Position numbers and translations under genes: made by a program
Assembly: GCA_947367855.1 (NCBI GenBank)
Contig: CANBFE010000003.1
Location: 62,001 to 126,000, forward strand
Reading direction: 5' to 3'
DNA: 64,000 bases
DNA from: an uncultured Lachnospiraceae bacterium
GTDB taxonomy: Bacteria; Bacillota; Clostridia; Lachnospirales; Lachnospiraceae
Part shown: positions 1 through 8,607 of the stretch, piece after piece
Position numbering within the stretch: the first letter of the stretch is position 1
Layout of the letters: every line of letters begins with the position of its first letter
Notes under the pieces: generated by a model
Database searches by the model: none
What the model was told of the DNA's origin: nothing
Seen by the model: only the letters and a program-made list of their open reading frames with translations

Positions 1-815
1 AGCAGCAGGAGCAGGAATATCTGAAATGGAATGACGGGAATCCGCTGATCAGCTACAGGTTTGGTTTTCACTCGGAATACACCTGTTCTGCCCAGCTGCT
101 GAAGGGGGTGGCGGGCCTTGCCAGTAAATACAGGCAGCCTGTATTCACCCATCTGGCGGAGACAAAGGCGGAGGTGGAGGGATGCAGGCAGCGTTACGGG
201 ACGACGCCTGCGGTGTTTCTGGACAGCCTTGGGATGTTCGAATACGGCGGGGGCGGTTACCATTGTGTCCACATGACGGAAGAAGACATGGATGTCTTCG
301 AACGGCGCGGATTGTATGTGGTGACAAATCCGGCCTCCAATGTAAAACTGGCCAGTGGAATCGCGCCCATTGCGGCGTATGTGGACAGGGGTATTCCCGT
401 GGCTGTGGGCACGGACGGGCCTGCCAGTAATAACTGTCTGGATATGTTCCGGGAAATGTTCCTGGTATCTGGCTTGAGCAAGATCAGGGAGGGCGATGCG
501 GCCAGTCTGGATGCGGCGGAGGTGCTGCGCATGGCCACGGCGGGAGGCGCAGGCGCCATGGGGCTTGAGGAGGCGGACCGACTGGCAGCGGGAAAACTGG
601 CGGATCTGATTCTGGTTGACCTGCATCAGCCCAATATGCAGCCCATTCACAATATACCCAAGAATCTGGTGTACAGCGGGAGCAAGTCCAATATCCGCAT
701 GACCATGGTAAACGGCAGGATTCTGTACCTTGACGGTGAATTTCACGTAGGGGAAAGCCGGGAGGATATTTATGCCAGGTGTGAGAGGATTGTAAACCGT
801 ATATTACACACGTAG
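1..815 (+). CDS. Amidohydrolase, MtaD/SsnA-like nucleobase or adenosine deaminase (5' end outside window)
   Basis: The open frame runs in from the window edge (frame starting at base 3), so the N-terminus is missing. The visible part has the metal-dependent amidohydrolase signatures: FTHLAET (a metal-site His), YHCVHM (a second His) and VGTDGPASNN (the metal-site Asp). A C-terminal composite domain follows, GKLADLILVDLHQPNMQP, typical of the 5-methylthioadenosine/S-adenosylhomocysteine deaminase and guanine deaminase family. The family hydrolyses exocyclic amines from purine-type rings using Zn or Fe. The next gene is an NCS2 purine permease, so a role in purine salvage is inferred. The exact substrate cannot be told without the N-terminal half. 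Confidence 0.85.
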   Translation, partial: QQEQEYLKWNDGNPLISYRFGFHSEYTCSAQLLKGVAGLASKYRQPVFTHLAETKAEVEGCRQRYGTTPAVFLDSLGMFEYGGGGYHCVHMTEEDMDVFERRGLYVVTNPASNVKLASGIAPIAAYVDRGIPVAVGTDGPASNNCLDMFREMFLVSGLSKIREGDAASLDAAEVLRMATAGGAGAMGLEEADRLAAGKLADLILVDLHQPNMQPIHNIPKNLVYSGSKSNIRMTMVNGRILYLDGEFHVGESREDIYARCERIVNRILHT

Positions 816-903
816 CAGGCTTTTCCGGCAGGGTCCGGGTGTGGGATATGCGTTTTATGATATGTTGCTGATTGTTATATCAAACTACACAGGAGGGAAA
901 AAC

Positions 904-2271
904 ATGTTGGAGAAGTTTTTCAAACTGAAGGAAAACGGCACGAATGTGAAGACAGAGGTTATGGCGGGTATCACTACCTTTATGACCATGGCGTATATTC
1001 TTGCCGTGAATCCCAGTATCCTTTCCGCTTCGGGAATGGATGCGAATGCAGTGCTGCTGGCAACGGCACTGGCATCTTTTTTGGGCACCGTATTGATGGC
1101 GCTGCTTGCCAATTACCCCTTTGCACTGGCTCCCGGAATGGGCCTCAACGCCTATTTCGCCTATACGGTGGTCATCACTTACGGGTATTCCTGGCAGATT
1201 GCCCTGTTGGCCGTGTTTGCGGAAGGCCTGATCTTCATTGTGCTGTCGGTGACCAATGTCAGGGAGGCCATCTTTAATGCCATCCCCATGACGCTGAAAT
1301 CCGCGGTGAGCGCAGGCATCGGTCTGTTCATTGCCTTTATCGGCCTGCAGAATGCAAAGATTGTGGTAAACAATGATTCCACACTGGTGAGCTACCAGAA
1401 CTTCAAGGCGGATTTCAGTTCCGTGGGCATGGGTGCGCTTCTGGCGCTTGTGGGCGTGCTGATCACCGGATTCCTTTTGGTGAAGAAGGTGAAGGGAGGC
1501 ATTCTCTTCGGTATCCTGCTGACCTGGGTTCTGGGCATTGTCTGCGAACTTGCGGGGCTGTATCAGCCCAATCCGGAACTGGGCATGTATTCCGTAATCC
1601 CCACGGCATTTGTCTCCTTTGATTTTTCTTCTCTGGGAAAAACCTTCGGGCAGGTATTCAAGGCGGATTTCGGGGCGCTGAAAAATGTGACGGAATTCAT
1701 CGTGGTCATTTTTGCGTTTTTATTTGTAGATATTTTCGATACCCTTGGCACGCTGATCGGTGTGTCCTCCAAGGCCAATATGTTGGATAAGGACGGCAAA
1801 CTGCCCAGGATCAAGGGCGCACTTCTGGCGGATGCCATTGCCACCAGTGCCGGAGCGGTATTGGGTACTTCTACCACCACCACTTTTGTGGAGAGCGCGT
1901 CCGGCGTTACGGAAGGCGGAAGAACCGGACTGACCGCGGTGACTACGGGACTGCTGTTCCTGCTGTCCGTGATTTTCTCTCCCCTGTTTCTCACCATTCC
2001 TTCCTTTGCAACGGCTCCGGCCCTGATCATTGTGGGATTTTATATGATCGCCTCCGTTGCCAAGATTAACTGGGAGAACATGGTGGAAGCCATTCCCGCA
2101 TTTCTGTGCATTCTTTCCATGCCGCTGATGTACAGCATTTCCGAGGGTATCGCCATGGGCGTGATTTCCTGGACGATTCTGCATCTGTGCACGGGAAAGG
2201 CCAAGGGCAAAGTGAGCATCCTGATGTATGTTCTGACGGTGCTGTTTATTCTCAAGTATATTTTCCTGTAG
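904..2271 (+). CDS. NCS2-family (AzgA-like) guanine/hypoxanthine permease
   Basis: A 455-residue polytopic membrane protein beginning MLEKFFKLKENGTNVKTEV. The start is ATG 904, with AGGAGG at 891-896; the frame extends upstream to 841 but has no ribosome site there. Family motifs include EVMAGITTFMTMAYILAVNP near the N-terminus, APGMGLNAYFAYTVV (about residues 79-93) and the later TSTTTTFVESASGVTEGGRTGL, which matches the substrate-binding helix region of AzgA/PbuG/PbuO permeases. These are proton symporters for guanine, hypoxanthine or adenine. It follows a purine-type deaminase gene by about 90 bp, suggesting import and processing of the same base. A terminator follows immediately. Confidence 0.9.
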   Translation: MLEKFFKLKENGTNVKTEVMAGITTFMTMAYILAVNPSILSASGMDANAVLLATALASFLGTVLMALLANYPFALAPGMGLNAYFAYTVVITYGYSWQIALLAVFAEGLIFIVLSVTNVREAIFNAIPMTLKSAVSAGIGLFIAFIGLQNAKIVVNNDSTLVSYQNFKADFSSVGMGALLALVGVLITGFLLVKKVKGGILFGILLTWVLGIVCELAGLYQPNPELGMYSVIPTAFVSFDFSSLGKTFGQVFKADFGALKNVTEFIVVIFAFLFVDIFDTLGTLIGVSSKANMLDKDGKLPRIKGALLADAIATSAGAVLGTSTTTTFVESASGVTEGGRTGLTAVTTGLLFLLSVIFSPLFLTIPSFATAPALIIVGFYMIASVAKINWENMVEAIPAFLCILSMPLMYSISEGIAMGVISWTILHLCTGKAKGKVSILMYVLTVLFILKYIFL

Positions 2272-2280
2272 GCGGGAAAA

Positions 2281-2313
2281 GGGCCGGCGCGCTTTTGCCG
2301 GTCCTTCTCTTTT
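2281..2313 (+). terminator. Rho-independent terminator after the purine permease
   Basis: GGGCCGGC pairs with GCCGGTCC (one G-T) across an 8-base loop and is followed by TTCTCTTTT. It lies 9 bp after the permease stop codon and ends the amidohydrolase/permease unit. Confidence 0.8.
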
Positions 2314-2644
2314 GACGGGGTGCCCGGAAAAGCCGGACACCGCCTGCCGGTGGATAAAGTAAGTAATCTTGATCAGTGGAGCAGGCAGTCATGCAGACTG
2401 TAACACTATGCAGGCCGTAATATCAAGTGAATTCAGCTGTATGGTGAAATAAGGAGAAAAATAAGGAGAAAATTTACTTTTAAGAGAACAAAGGCAGACC
2501 ACGGGCCGCCGTCGCATTGGCGTGACGGGGCAGCAGCGGGGATGGGAATGGTTCAGCGTACGGTCTGAACGGTATCTTTAGTTCGATATATTTTATAGTA
2601 TATTTTATATGGAAGAAATGGAAGAAACGGGAGGATAGGGGTAT
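2314..2644. other. Noncoding gap before the MutS-like gene
   Basis: No convincing coding frame was seen. It contains a near-tandem AAATAAGGAGAAAA motif around 2447-2470 and an AT-rich stretch with TATAGT-like hexamers (about 2588-2612). The latter is the likely promoter region for the following gene, but no clean -35/-10 pair could be fixed. Confidence 0.4.
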
Positions 2645-4378
2645 ATGGAATACCTGGTTTTCATGGCTGCCATGTTGGTTTTTGTGGCGGTGATTTTTGG
2701 GATGGAGGCCGTAAGGTCCCGGAAGGAAGAGCAGAGGTTTATCGCCAGGCTGCGGGAAGATTTCTGCAGTTTAAACGAAAAAGAGTATGCCCTGGAACGG
2801 TTTGCCAGGATGGACAGCTATTTCCGCAGACATGAGACGGGAGGACAGCTGGACGATATCACCTGGAATGACCTGGGGATGGATGAAATTTTCAAACGAA
2901 TGAATTATACCCTTTCCGCTTCCGGGGAGGAGTATTTATATTATACACTGCGGACGCTGCGGCAGAGCGGGGAGGAACTGGCGCATCTGGAGGAGACCAT
3001 ATGTTTCTTCATGGAGCATCCGGATCAGCGGGTGAAGGTGCAGCTTGCAGCCAGGAAACTGGGTTACACGGGAAAGTATTCCCTCTATGATTACCTTGAC
3101 AATCTGGACCTTCTGGGAGAGCGGTCAAGCAGAAAGCATATTCTCTGCGATGTTTTGTTTTTGCCCCTGATCGGTTTGCTGTGGGTGAATTTTTCCACTG
3201 CAATCCTGGGAATAGCGGTTTTGGTTATTTACAATATCGTGTCGTATTTTAAGGAAAAAGGGGAGATCGATCCCTATATCACCAGTTTTTCCTATATTAT
3301 GCGCCTGATGCAAAGCTGCGGGGACCTGGAAAAAATTCATGCGCCTGTGTGCAGTCGGGAGTGGGAGCGGATCCGGAAGGCCAGGGCGGGACTTCAGGGG
3401 ATGAAACGCAATTCCGGCTGGGTTATGTCGCCCTACCGTGGAAATGCCTCCGGGGATATTCTGGCTATTTTCATGGACTATGTCCGTATGGTTTTCCATG
3501 TGGATCTGATCAAGTTTAACGGTATGCTGAAGGTGCTGCGAGGGCATCAGGAGGATGTGGATACGCTGATTCAGGTGATGGGATATGTGGAGACAGCCAT
3601 TGCCGTAGGTATTTTCCGGATCTCCCTGGAGGCATCCGGGGCGGAGGACGGAGAGAGGAATGGGGAGTTAAGGGAAGCCGGTAGAGAATGGTGCGTGCCG
3701 GAATTTACCGGGGAGGAAGGGATTGGGTTGAAAGCGGGATATCATCCCCTGCTGAACAACCCGGTGAAGAACGGGATTGCGGCAGGGAGGGGCGTGCTGC
3801 TCACCGGCTCCAACGCTTCCGGCAAGTCGACTTTCCTGAAAATGGTTGCCCTGAATGCCATTCTGGCCCAGACTGTTCACACCTGCGCTGCGGCGCGCTA
3901 CAGGGCGCCTTTTTTCCAGGTGTATTCCTCCATGGCTCTGCGGGATGACATGGGTTCCGGGGAGAGCTATTATATCGTAGAGATAAAAGCGCTGAAACGT
4001 ATACTGGATGCGGCGGCCCAGAGGAAGGGCCGGATTCTCTGCTTTGTGGACGAAGTGCTCCGGGGAACCAATACGGTGGAACGCATCGCGGCTTCCACGC
4101 AGATTCTGAAGTCCCTGGGCAGTTCCGGAATTCTCTGCTTTGCGGCCACCCATGACATTGAGCTGACGGAACTGCTGCAGAAGGATTTTGACAATTATCA
4201 CTTCGAGGAAGAGGTGCGGGAAGGAGATATTTTCTTCAATTACAGGCTGAAGGAGGGGAAGGCCACCACCAGGAACGCCATCAGACTGTTGGAGCTGATG
4301 GGGTATGACCAGGCGGTGATTCAGAGGGCTTCGGCCCAGGCGGAGCATTTTGTGGCTTCCGGGGTGTGGAGAGAATGA
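2645..4378 (+). CDS. Membrane-anchored MutS-like (MutS domain V) ATPase
   Basis: 577 residues. The N-terminus is a hydrophobic helix (about 3-20), and a hydrophobic hairpin lies near residues 165-200, so the protein is probably membrane bound. The C-terminal third is the MutS-family ATPase: Walker A GSNASGKST at 388-396, Walker B with D469/E470 in FVDEVLRGTN, and the conserved ATHDIELTELL switch segment. The mismatch-recognition domains of true MutS1 are absent, and the Smr domain of MutS2 is also absent. This matches a little-studied Firmicute family of membrane MutS-like proteins. DNA mismatch repair should not be assumed; function is unknown. GGGAGG precedes the ATG. It is monocistronic, with a terminator downstream. 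Confidence 0.8.
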   Translation: MEYLVFMAAMLVFVAVIFGMEAVRSRKEEQRFIARLREDFCSLNEKEYALERFARMDSYFRRHETGGQLDDITWNDLGMDEIFKRMNYTLSASGEEYLYYTLRTLRQSGEELAHLEETICFFMEHPDQRVKVQLAARKLGYTGKYSLYDYLDNLDLLGERSSRKHILCDVLFLPLIGLLWVNFSTAILGIAVLVIYNIVSYFKEKGEIDPYITSFSYIMRLMQSCGDLEKIHAPVCSREWERIRKARAGLQGMKRNSGWVMSPYRGNASGDILAIFMDYVRMVFHVDLIKFNGMLKVLRGHQEDVDTLIQVMGYVETAIAVGIFRISLEASGAEDGERNGELREAGREWCVPEFTGEEGIGLKAGYHPLLNNPVKNGIAAGRGVLLTGSNASGKSTFLKMVALNAILAQTVHTCAAARYRAPFFQVYSSMALRDDMGSGESYYIVEIKALKRILDAAAQRKGRILCFVDEVLRGTNTVERIAASTQILKSLGSSGILCFAATHDIELTELLQKDFDNYHFEEEVREGDIFFNYRLKEGKATTRNAIRLLELMGYDQAVIQRASAQAEHFVASGVWRE

Positions 4379-4418
4379 TTGAAAAGAAAAGGCATGCGTT
4401 GCGTTAGGATGCAGCAGA

Positions 4419-4451
4419 GGCGGCTGTCTTGCAGGGCAGCTGCCTTTTGTT
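4419..4451. terminator. Rho-independent terminator between convergent genes
   Basis: GGCGGCTG (4419-4426) pairs with CAGCTGCC (4437-4444), followed by TTTTGTTT. It lies between the MutS-like gene on + and the toxin gene on -. Confidence 0.75.
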
Positions 4452-4470
4452 TGGTTCAAAACTTGAAATT

Positions 4471-4665
4471 TCAAAACTTGAAATTTATTCCGCTTTGCTT
4501 CAAGACAGCATTCGCAGTATGCCGTGACTTGATTTTTGTATCAACAGTGACATGCCGCCCTGACAGCGGACTGTACCAGATATCATGGTCACCTTTCCCA
4601 TGTCTGACGAAGGTACATCCATTCTGTGAGAGGATATTGCGTACCTGTTTTTCATATTCAGCCAT
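4471..4665 (-). CDS. HicA-like type II toxin (putative mRNA interferase)
   Basis: A 64-residue basic protein with the HicA double-stranded RNA-binding-like fold signature: EKQVRNILSQNGCTFVRHGKGDHDIW, where the His (GKGDHDIW) is the expected catalytic residue, followed by TVDTKIKSRHTANAVLKQSG. HicA toxins cut mRNA when freed from antitoxin. Its start overlaps the end of the upstream DUF1902 gene by 8 bp, implying translational coupling. The last codons lie in a 13-14 bp direct repeat (AAACTTGAAATTT twice, about 4457-4486). The base composition is more AT-rich than its neighbours, consistent with acquisition. Confidence 0.85.
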   Translation of the reverse strand: MAEYEKQVRNILSQNGCTFVRHGKGDHDIWYSPLSGRHVTVDTKIKSRHTANAVLKQSGINFKF

Positions 4666-4882
4666 TTCCTACCATCCTTTCGTGACGCTCTGACCTGAAA
4701 GTCAGGGAAAGGGGTTGGGCGGAAACTGCATTCAGCTCCAGAAGTTCAGGTACTGCAAACCTTGTACGTTCCAGAAGTGCATCAAATGATCCTGATTCCA
4801 GGACAAGGCCAGGGATATCGTTGCTGGTGGCAATCCATACACCAGATTCATTGTCCCATGTGAAATTGATAACATATTCCAT
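4658..4882 (-). CDS. DUF1902/HicB-like antitoxin
   Basis: 74 residues: MEYVINFTWDNESGVWIATS followed by NDIPGLVLESGSFDALLER and a Pro-Glu-Leu helix. This is the HicB half-domain also known as DUF1902. The ATG at 4882 was chosen over an upstream one at 4936 because AAGGAGG lies 8 bases before it (4891-4897). It is the first gene of the pair; antitoxin-first order is the usual one for DUF1902-HicA pairs, unlike classical hicAB. No C-terminal DNA-binding domain is visible, so autoregulation would need another factor. Confidence 0.8.
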   Translation of the reverse strand: MEYVINFTWDNESGVWIATSNDIPGLVLESGSFDALLERTRFAVPELLELNAVSAQPLSLTFRSERHERMVGNG

Positions 4883-4936
4883 AGTAAATACCTCCTTCAA
4901 AGATTTAAACGCTCTAAGTTTAACCACAACGAACAA

Positions 4937-5248
4937 GATTCATGCTTCATCCAGGCCTGGTTACCCGATCGCCTTGCGTCATTGTGTATTTTACTATCCT
5001 TCCACCATCAAGGATACCACGGGAAATTCTGCACGTCAATAAAAAGCAGCAAGCAGAGGCGGCCTGAACTGTTGCCTTTTGTCTTTTTGAGATGAGGTAT
5101 TGGAGGAGGTATTTTGCAGCAAAATATTGCAACAGAACAGGCATTTGTGATATACTGATAAAAAGATATCAGGGTCAAAAGGCCCTGCAAAACACTTTTT
5201 GCCCCCAACATTGTAAAAGAAAAGAAAATACGTATGGAGGTAAGTCAA
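4937..5248. promoter_or_regulatory. Noncoding gap with promoter for the GNAT gene
   Basis: No gene was recognised between the antitoxin gene and the GNAT gene. A promoter candidate, TTGCAA (5127-5132), 18-bp spacer, TATACT (5151-5156), reads towards the GNAT gene. The rest shows short AT-rich palindromes such as TTTTGCAGCAAAA (5113-5125) but nothing assignable. Confidence 0.5.
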
Positions 5249-5665
5249 ATGGATGTCAGAATGGGAACGGATGAAGAAAAAGAACTGATTTTAACAAAAT
5301 ATCCCTATACTTCCCAGGTAATGCGCTCCGGAGGCAGTTTGGTCATTGCCCTTGAAAACAGTGAAATAGAGGGTTTTTGCTGGTCCTTCAGAAGAGAAAT
5401 CCCGGTTCCTGTGGGTAAGACAGAGGAGTTTGTCAACGTAGTGGAAGTCTTTCGGGAGGAGAACAGGCGCAGAGGGATAGGCAGTCTGATGATTAAAAAG
5501 TGCATGGAGACTGCAAGGGAACAGGGTAGCTATCAGGTCAGGGCGTATTGTGATATGAACAATCTGCCGTCCCACATGCTCTGGGTGAAAAACGGATTTA
5601 CCATATCACCTGTAAAAATGGAGGACGGACAGATTGTAGGTTCCTATGTGGCATACAGACTTTGA
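5249..5665 (+). CDS. GNAT-family N-acetyltransferase
   Basis: 138 residues from ATG 5249. An earlier in-frame ATG at 5234 is rejected because the ribosome site GGAGGTAA (5236-5243) lies between the two. The acetyl-CoA-binding motif A appears as VVEVFREENRRRGIGSLMI (RRRGIG pyrophosphate loop), followed by an AYCDMNNLPSHMLWVKNGF segment typical of the beta5-alpha4 part of the fold. Members transfer acetyl groups to small amines, antibiotics or protein N-termini. The substrate is unknown. It is monocistronic, with a terminator 30 bp downstream. Confidence 0.85.
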   Translation: MDVRMGTDEEKELILTKYPYTSQVMRSGGSLVIALENSEIEGFCWSFRREIPVPVGKTEEFVNVVEVFREENRRRGIGSLMIKKCMETAREQGSYQVRAYCDMNNLPSHMLWVKNGFTISPVKMEDGQIVGSYVAYRL

Positions 5666-5694
5666 CCTCAACATCATAAAAATGCCACATCTGG

Positions 5695-5720
5695 AAAACA
5701 GGGCGGAAGCCTTGTTTTTT
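5695..5720 (+). terminator. Rho-independent terminator after the GNAT gene
   Basis: AAAACAGGG (5695-5703) pairs with CCTTGTTTT (5710-5718) across the loop CGGAAG, ending in six T residues. Confidence 0.75.
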
Positions 5721-5964
5721 GTGGTGTTTTATTGGGGGGATATCTATGAAGAATAAACGGGAAAGGAGAAATAAAAAGATGAAAAACGGATAGTGCGGAC
5801 AGGAGCCGGGCCGGAGAGGGAGTTTCCGGCAAAGTGTTTTAGAGTCATGAACGGCAAAAACCCGGGGATATCCGTGCGGAAGCGCGGAAAACCTTTCGGA
5901 ACCTTGGGCGGAGAAAGGCAGCGGGTTCCGGGGATTCAATTATAATTAGACGGAGAGTGTAGAG
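5721..5964. other. Noncoding leader before the chemoreceptor
   Basis: About 240 bp without a supported gene. Purine-rich GGAGA-like stretches occur near 5763 and 5953, the latter serving the chemoreceptor ATG at 5965. No clear promoter pair was found. Confidence 0.35.
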
Positions 5965-7623
5965 ATGGACGAGAATCATTCTAAATCGGTACGGAAAGGC
6001 AAACGAATCGGCCGTAAGGTGGGGAACCTGGTGGCGCTGATGCTTGGAGTGAGCATAATCGTAGTGGTGATGCTCTGTGTATTGATGTTTTACCGGCTTA
6101 CCATGTCCATGATGCAGGATGTATGTGTAAGCGGAACCAATGTACTGGCCTATGAACTGGAGAATTATACAGGGCCGGAGGACAAGACGGAGCTTCTGGA
6201 TGCCCTCAGCAGCCAGATGGGATGTGAATTTACCATATTCCACGGAGACGAGAGGGCCTATACCACAATCCAACAGGACGGACAGCGGGCCGTGGGCACC
6301 AGGCTTTCCGATGAGCTGTCCAGGGTGGTATTGGAGCAGGGGCAGGCATATGTGGGCCAGGCGTCTATTCTGGGTGAAAATCATTTATGTTCCTATGTGC
6401 CCACAAGGGACGGGGAAGGCAGGATAAACGGGCTGATCTTCGCCGGGATTTCCATGGCGGATGTGGCCAGGCAGATCAATCTCACGATATTTTTGTCCTT
6501 CCTCGTGGGCATGGCGCTGATTATTGCGGGAATTCTTGTGGTAGGCGCTTACCTGAAGAAGACGGTTTCCAGGCCGCTTTACCGCCTGACCGTATTGGCG
6601 GAATCATTGGAGCAGGGGAATCTGGGGCTTGAGATGAACCGGGATATGCAGGCAGGCGTTTATTCCAATGATGAGATCGGCGTTCTGGCGAAGAGCTTTG
6701 ACCAGACCATCAGCCGTCTGCGCAGCTACATAGGAGAGATTTCCCAAATGTTGGAGGCCATAGCGGAGGGAGATCTGACGGTTCAGAGCAATCAGGAATA
6801 TGTGGGGGATTTTGCTGCCATCCGTACTTCCCTGAACGACATTCTCGGGAAGCTTGACAAAACCATAAGCCAGATTGTGGTCAGCTCCGAGTGCGTTTCC
6901 GGCGGGGCGGCCCAGATGTCCGCTGCGGCCCAGGGATTGAGCCAGGGGTCCGTGGCCCAGACAGGCGCGGTGGAAGGACTGGAGAGCGCCATGGAGGAAG
7001 TCGCGGGCCGGATCAGGCAGACGGCGGACAATGCGGGCCAGGCGCAGCAGCAGGCCGGGGAAATGGGCAGGCAGCTGACGGAGAGCAATCAGAAAATGCA
7101 GGAAATGATGGCTGCCATGGAGAAGATAAACAACAGTTCAAGCGAAATCGGGAAAATCATTAAGGCCATAGAGGATATCGCATTCCAGACCAATATTCTG
7201 GCGCTGAATGCTTCCGTGGAGGCTGCCCGGGCAGGAGAGGCAGGCAAGGGCTTTGCGGTGGTGTCCGGGGAGGTCAGAAACCTGGCGGGCAAGACGGCGG
7301 AAGCTTCCCGCTCTACGGCGGTTCTTATCGAGCGTTCCATCGCCGCTGTGGGAGAGGGAGCGCTGATTGCGGACGCAACGGCCAGGCAGTTGGAGGGCGC
7401 GGTTACCCAGGCCCAGGGAATCGTGGGAACCATCAACGATATCGCCGTGGATGCCAGGACCCAGGCGGAGGCCATGGAACAGGTCCAGAGCCAGATCAGC
7501 CAGATCGCAAGCGTTGCCCAGACGAATTCCGCCACGGCCCAGGAAAGCTCGGCTACCAGTGAAGAACTCAGCGGCCAGGCCGGTCTGCTCAGGCAGCTGG
7601 TGAAAACATTCCGCCTGCGCTAG
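5965..7623 (+). CDS. Methyl-accepting chemotaxis protein with a single periplasmic-type Cache-like sensor
   Basis: 552 residues. A basic N-terminus is followed by TM1 (about 22-44), an extracytoplasmic domain of about 125 residues resembling a single Cache (sCache) fold, TM2 (about 173-195), a HAMP linker and a long coiled-coil signalling domain. The conserved hairpin tip EDIAFQTNILALNASVEAAR lies near residue 402-421, followed by AGEAGKGFAVVSGEVRNLA. Such receptors control CheA through CheW. The sensed ligand is unknown. Glu/Gln-rich helices contain likely methylation sites. No che genes are nearby, so it is an orphan receptor here. Confidence 0.9.
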   Translation: MDENHSKSVRKGKRIGRKVGNLVALMLGVSIIVVVMLCVLMFYRLTMSMMQDVCVSGTNVLAYELENYTGPEDKTELLDALSSQMGCEFTIFHGDERAYTTIQQDGQRAVGTRLSDELSRVVLEQGQAYVGQASILGENHLCSYVPTRDGEGRINGLIFAGISMADVARQINLTIFLSFLVGMALIIAGILVVGAYLKKTVSRPLYRLTVLAESLEQGNLGLEMNRDMQAGVYSNDEIGVLAKSFDQTISRLRSYIGEISQMLEAIAEGDLTVQSNQEYVGDFAAIRTSLNDILGKLDKTISQIVVSSECVSGGAAQMSAAAQGLSQGSVAQTGAVEGLESAMEEVAGRIRQTADNAGQAQQQAGEMGRQLTESNQKMQEMMAAMEKINNSSSEIGKIIKAIEDIAFQTNILALNASVEAARAGEAGKGFAVVSGEVRNLAGKTAEASRSTAVLIERSIAAVGEGALIADATARQLEGAVTQAQGIVGTINDIAVDARTQAEAMEQVQSQISQIASVAQTNSATAQESSATSEELSGQAGLLRQLVKTFRLR

Positions 7624-7736
7624 GGGATTACGAGGTTGAAAACCTGACTTGACGCAGCCCTGCCGTATCTGGTATACTAAAGGCGGAGAAAAGCCATATC
7701 AATCCAAAAAGATTCTGACGGAAGAAGGGAAAGAAT

Positions 7737-7880
7737 ATGTTAGTAAGTTTTCTGAATTCATTTATGTCCTACCTGATGGTGCTGATCGTCATTGCCGTAG
7801 TAGCAGGGGTAGCCACCACAATCGGGATTACCATGGCGAAGAAAAAAGGGGCTGAAGCTGCGGGCAGCGAGTCCAAATGA
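7737..7880 (+). CDS. 47-residue single-pass membrane peptide coupled to the YjjG gene
   Basis: ATG 7737, preceded by GAAGAAGGGAAAG, encodes MLVSFLNSFMSYLMVLIVIA and continues as a second hydrophobic half (VVAGVATTIGITMA), then KKKGAEAAGSESK and a stop. One transmembrane helix (about 11-34) is followed by a Lys cluster, giving N-out/C-in topology by the positive-inside rule. The stop TGA overlaps the ATG of the next gene (ATGA), a classic translational-coupling arrangement, which argues strongly that it is translated. No function is recognised. Confidence 0.7.
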   Translation: MLVSFLNSFMSYLMVLIVIAVVAGVATTIGITMAKKKGAEAAGSESK

Positions 7881-8581
7881 GCAGATTTACCACGATTCTG
7901 TGGGATGTGGACGATACACTCCTGGATTTCTCTTATTCCCAGAGGCAGGCGCTTACCGCATGTTTCCGCTCTCTGGGAAGAGAGATCAGGGAGGAGGAGC
8001 TTTGTCTTTACGGGCAGATTAACAATGACTACTGGAGGCGACTGGAACTGGGCCTGGTGACCAGGGAGCAGCTGCGCACCGGCCGTTTTACGGTATTTTT
8101 CCGGCAGCTGGGGCTGACCGGGATAGACGTGGAGGCATTCTGCCGGGAGTATCAGGACGGACTCGCCCATACTTTTCGGTTTAACGATGATGCGCTGACG
8201 ATTTGCCGGACTCTGCAAAAGGCGGTAAAGCAGTATGCGGTCACCAACGGCATTACTTATACCCAGAGAAGAAAACTGGAGCTGTCCGGACTGGCGGAGG
8301 TGTTGGACGGTGTTTTCATTTCCGAGGAAGTGGGCAGCCCGAAACCCCACCGCAGTTTTTTTGATCACTGTCTGGCGCAGATCGGGGAAAAGGACAAAGC
8401 CAGGATTCTGATTGTGGGCGACTCCATGAGCAGCGACATAAAAGGCGGCATGGAGGCGGGGATTGCCACCTGTTGGTACCGGACAGGGGAGAAGAGCGGG
8501 GCGGAAAATCAGGCGGATTTCGTCATTGACGATCTGCATCAGATATATGATCTTGTGGGGATGGATTTTCCTTCCCTGTAA
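7877..8581 (+). CDS. yjjG: HAD-superfamily noncanonical pyrimidine nucleotidase, YjjG type
   Basis: 234 residues. HAD motif I is DVDDT (D10 nucleophile, D12 acid). The VTNGIT segment gives motif II, ISEEVGSPKP the motif III Lys, and ILIVGDSMSSDIKGGMEAG motif IV. The spacing and the EEVG-PKP context fit YjjG/PhoN-type house-cleaning nucleotidases that dephosphorylate noncanonical pyrimidine nucleotides. The start codon overlaps the stop of the small membrane peptide. The specificity assignment is by family resemblance; other HAD phosphatases remain possible. Confidence 0.85.
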   Translation: MSRFTTILWDVDDTLLDFSYSQRQALTACFRSLGREIREEELCLYGQINNDYWRRLELGLVTREQLRTGRFTVFFRQLGLTGIDVEAFCREYQDGLAHTFRFNDDALTICRTLQKAVKQYAVTNGITYTQRRKLELSGLAEVLDGVFISEEVGSPKPHRSFFDHCLAQIGEKDKARILIVGDSMSSDIKGGMEAGIATCWYRTGEKSGAENQADFVIDDLHQIYDLVGMDFPSL

Positions 8582-8607
8582 ACAAGCGCACTGGAGGTTT
8601 TCTGGGA

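Noticed and set aside
823..903. Purine riboswitch upstream of the NCS2 permease
   Set aside because: The gap from the deaminase is only about 90 bp and lacks the paired-loop pattern of the purine aptamer. A riboswitch could precede the deaminase outside the window.
5234..5248. Upstream ATG for the GNAT gene
   Set aside because: The ribosome site GGAGGTAA lies inside this stretch and points to ATG 5249.
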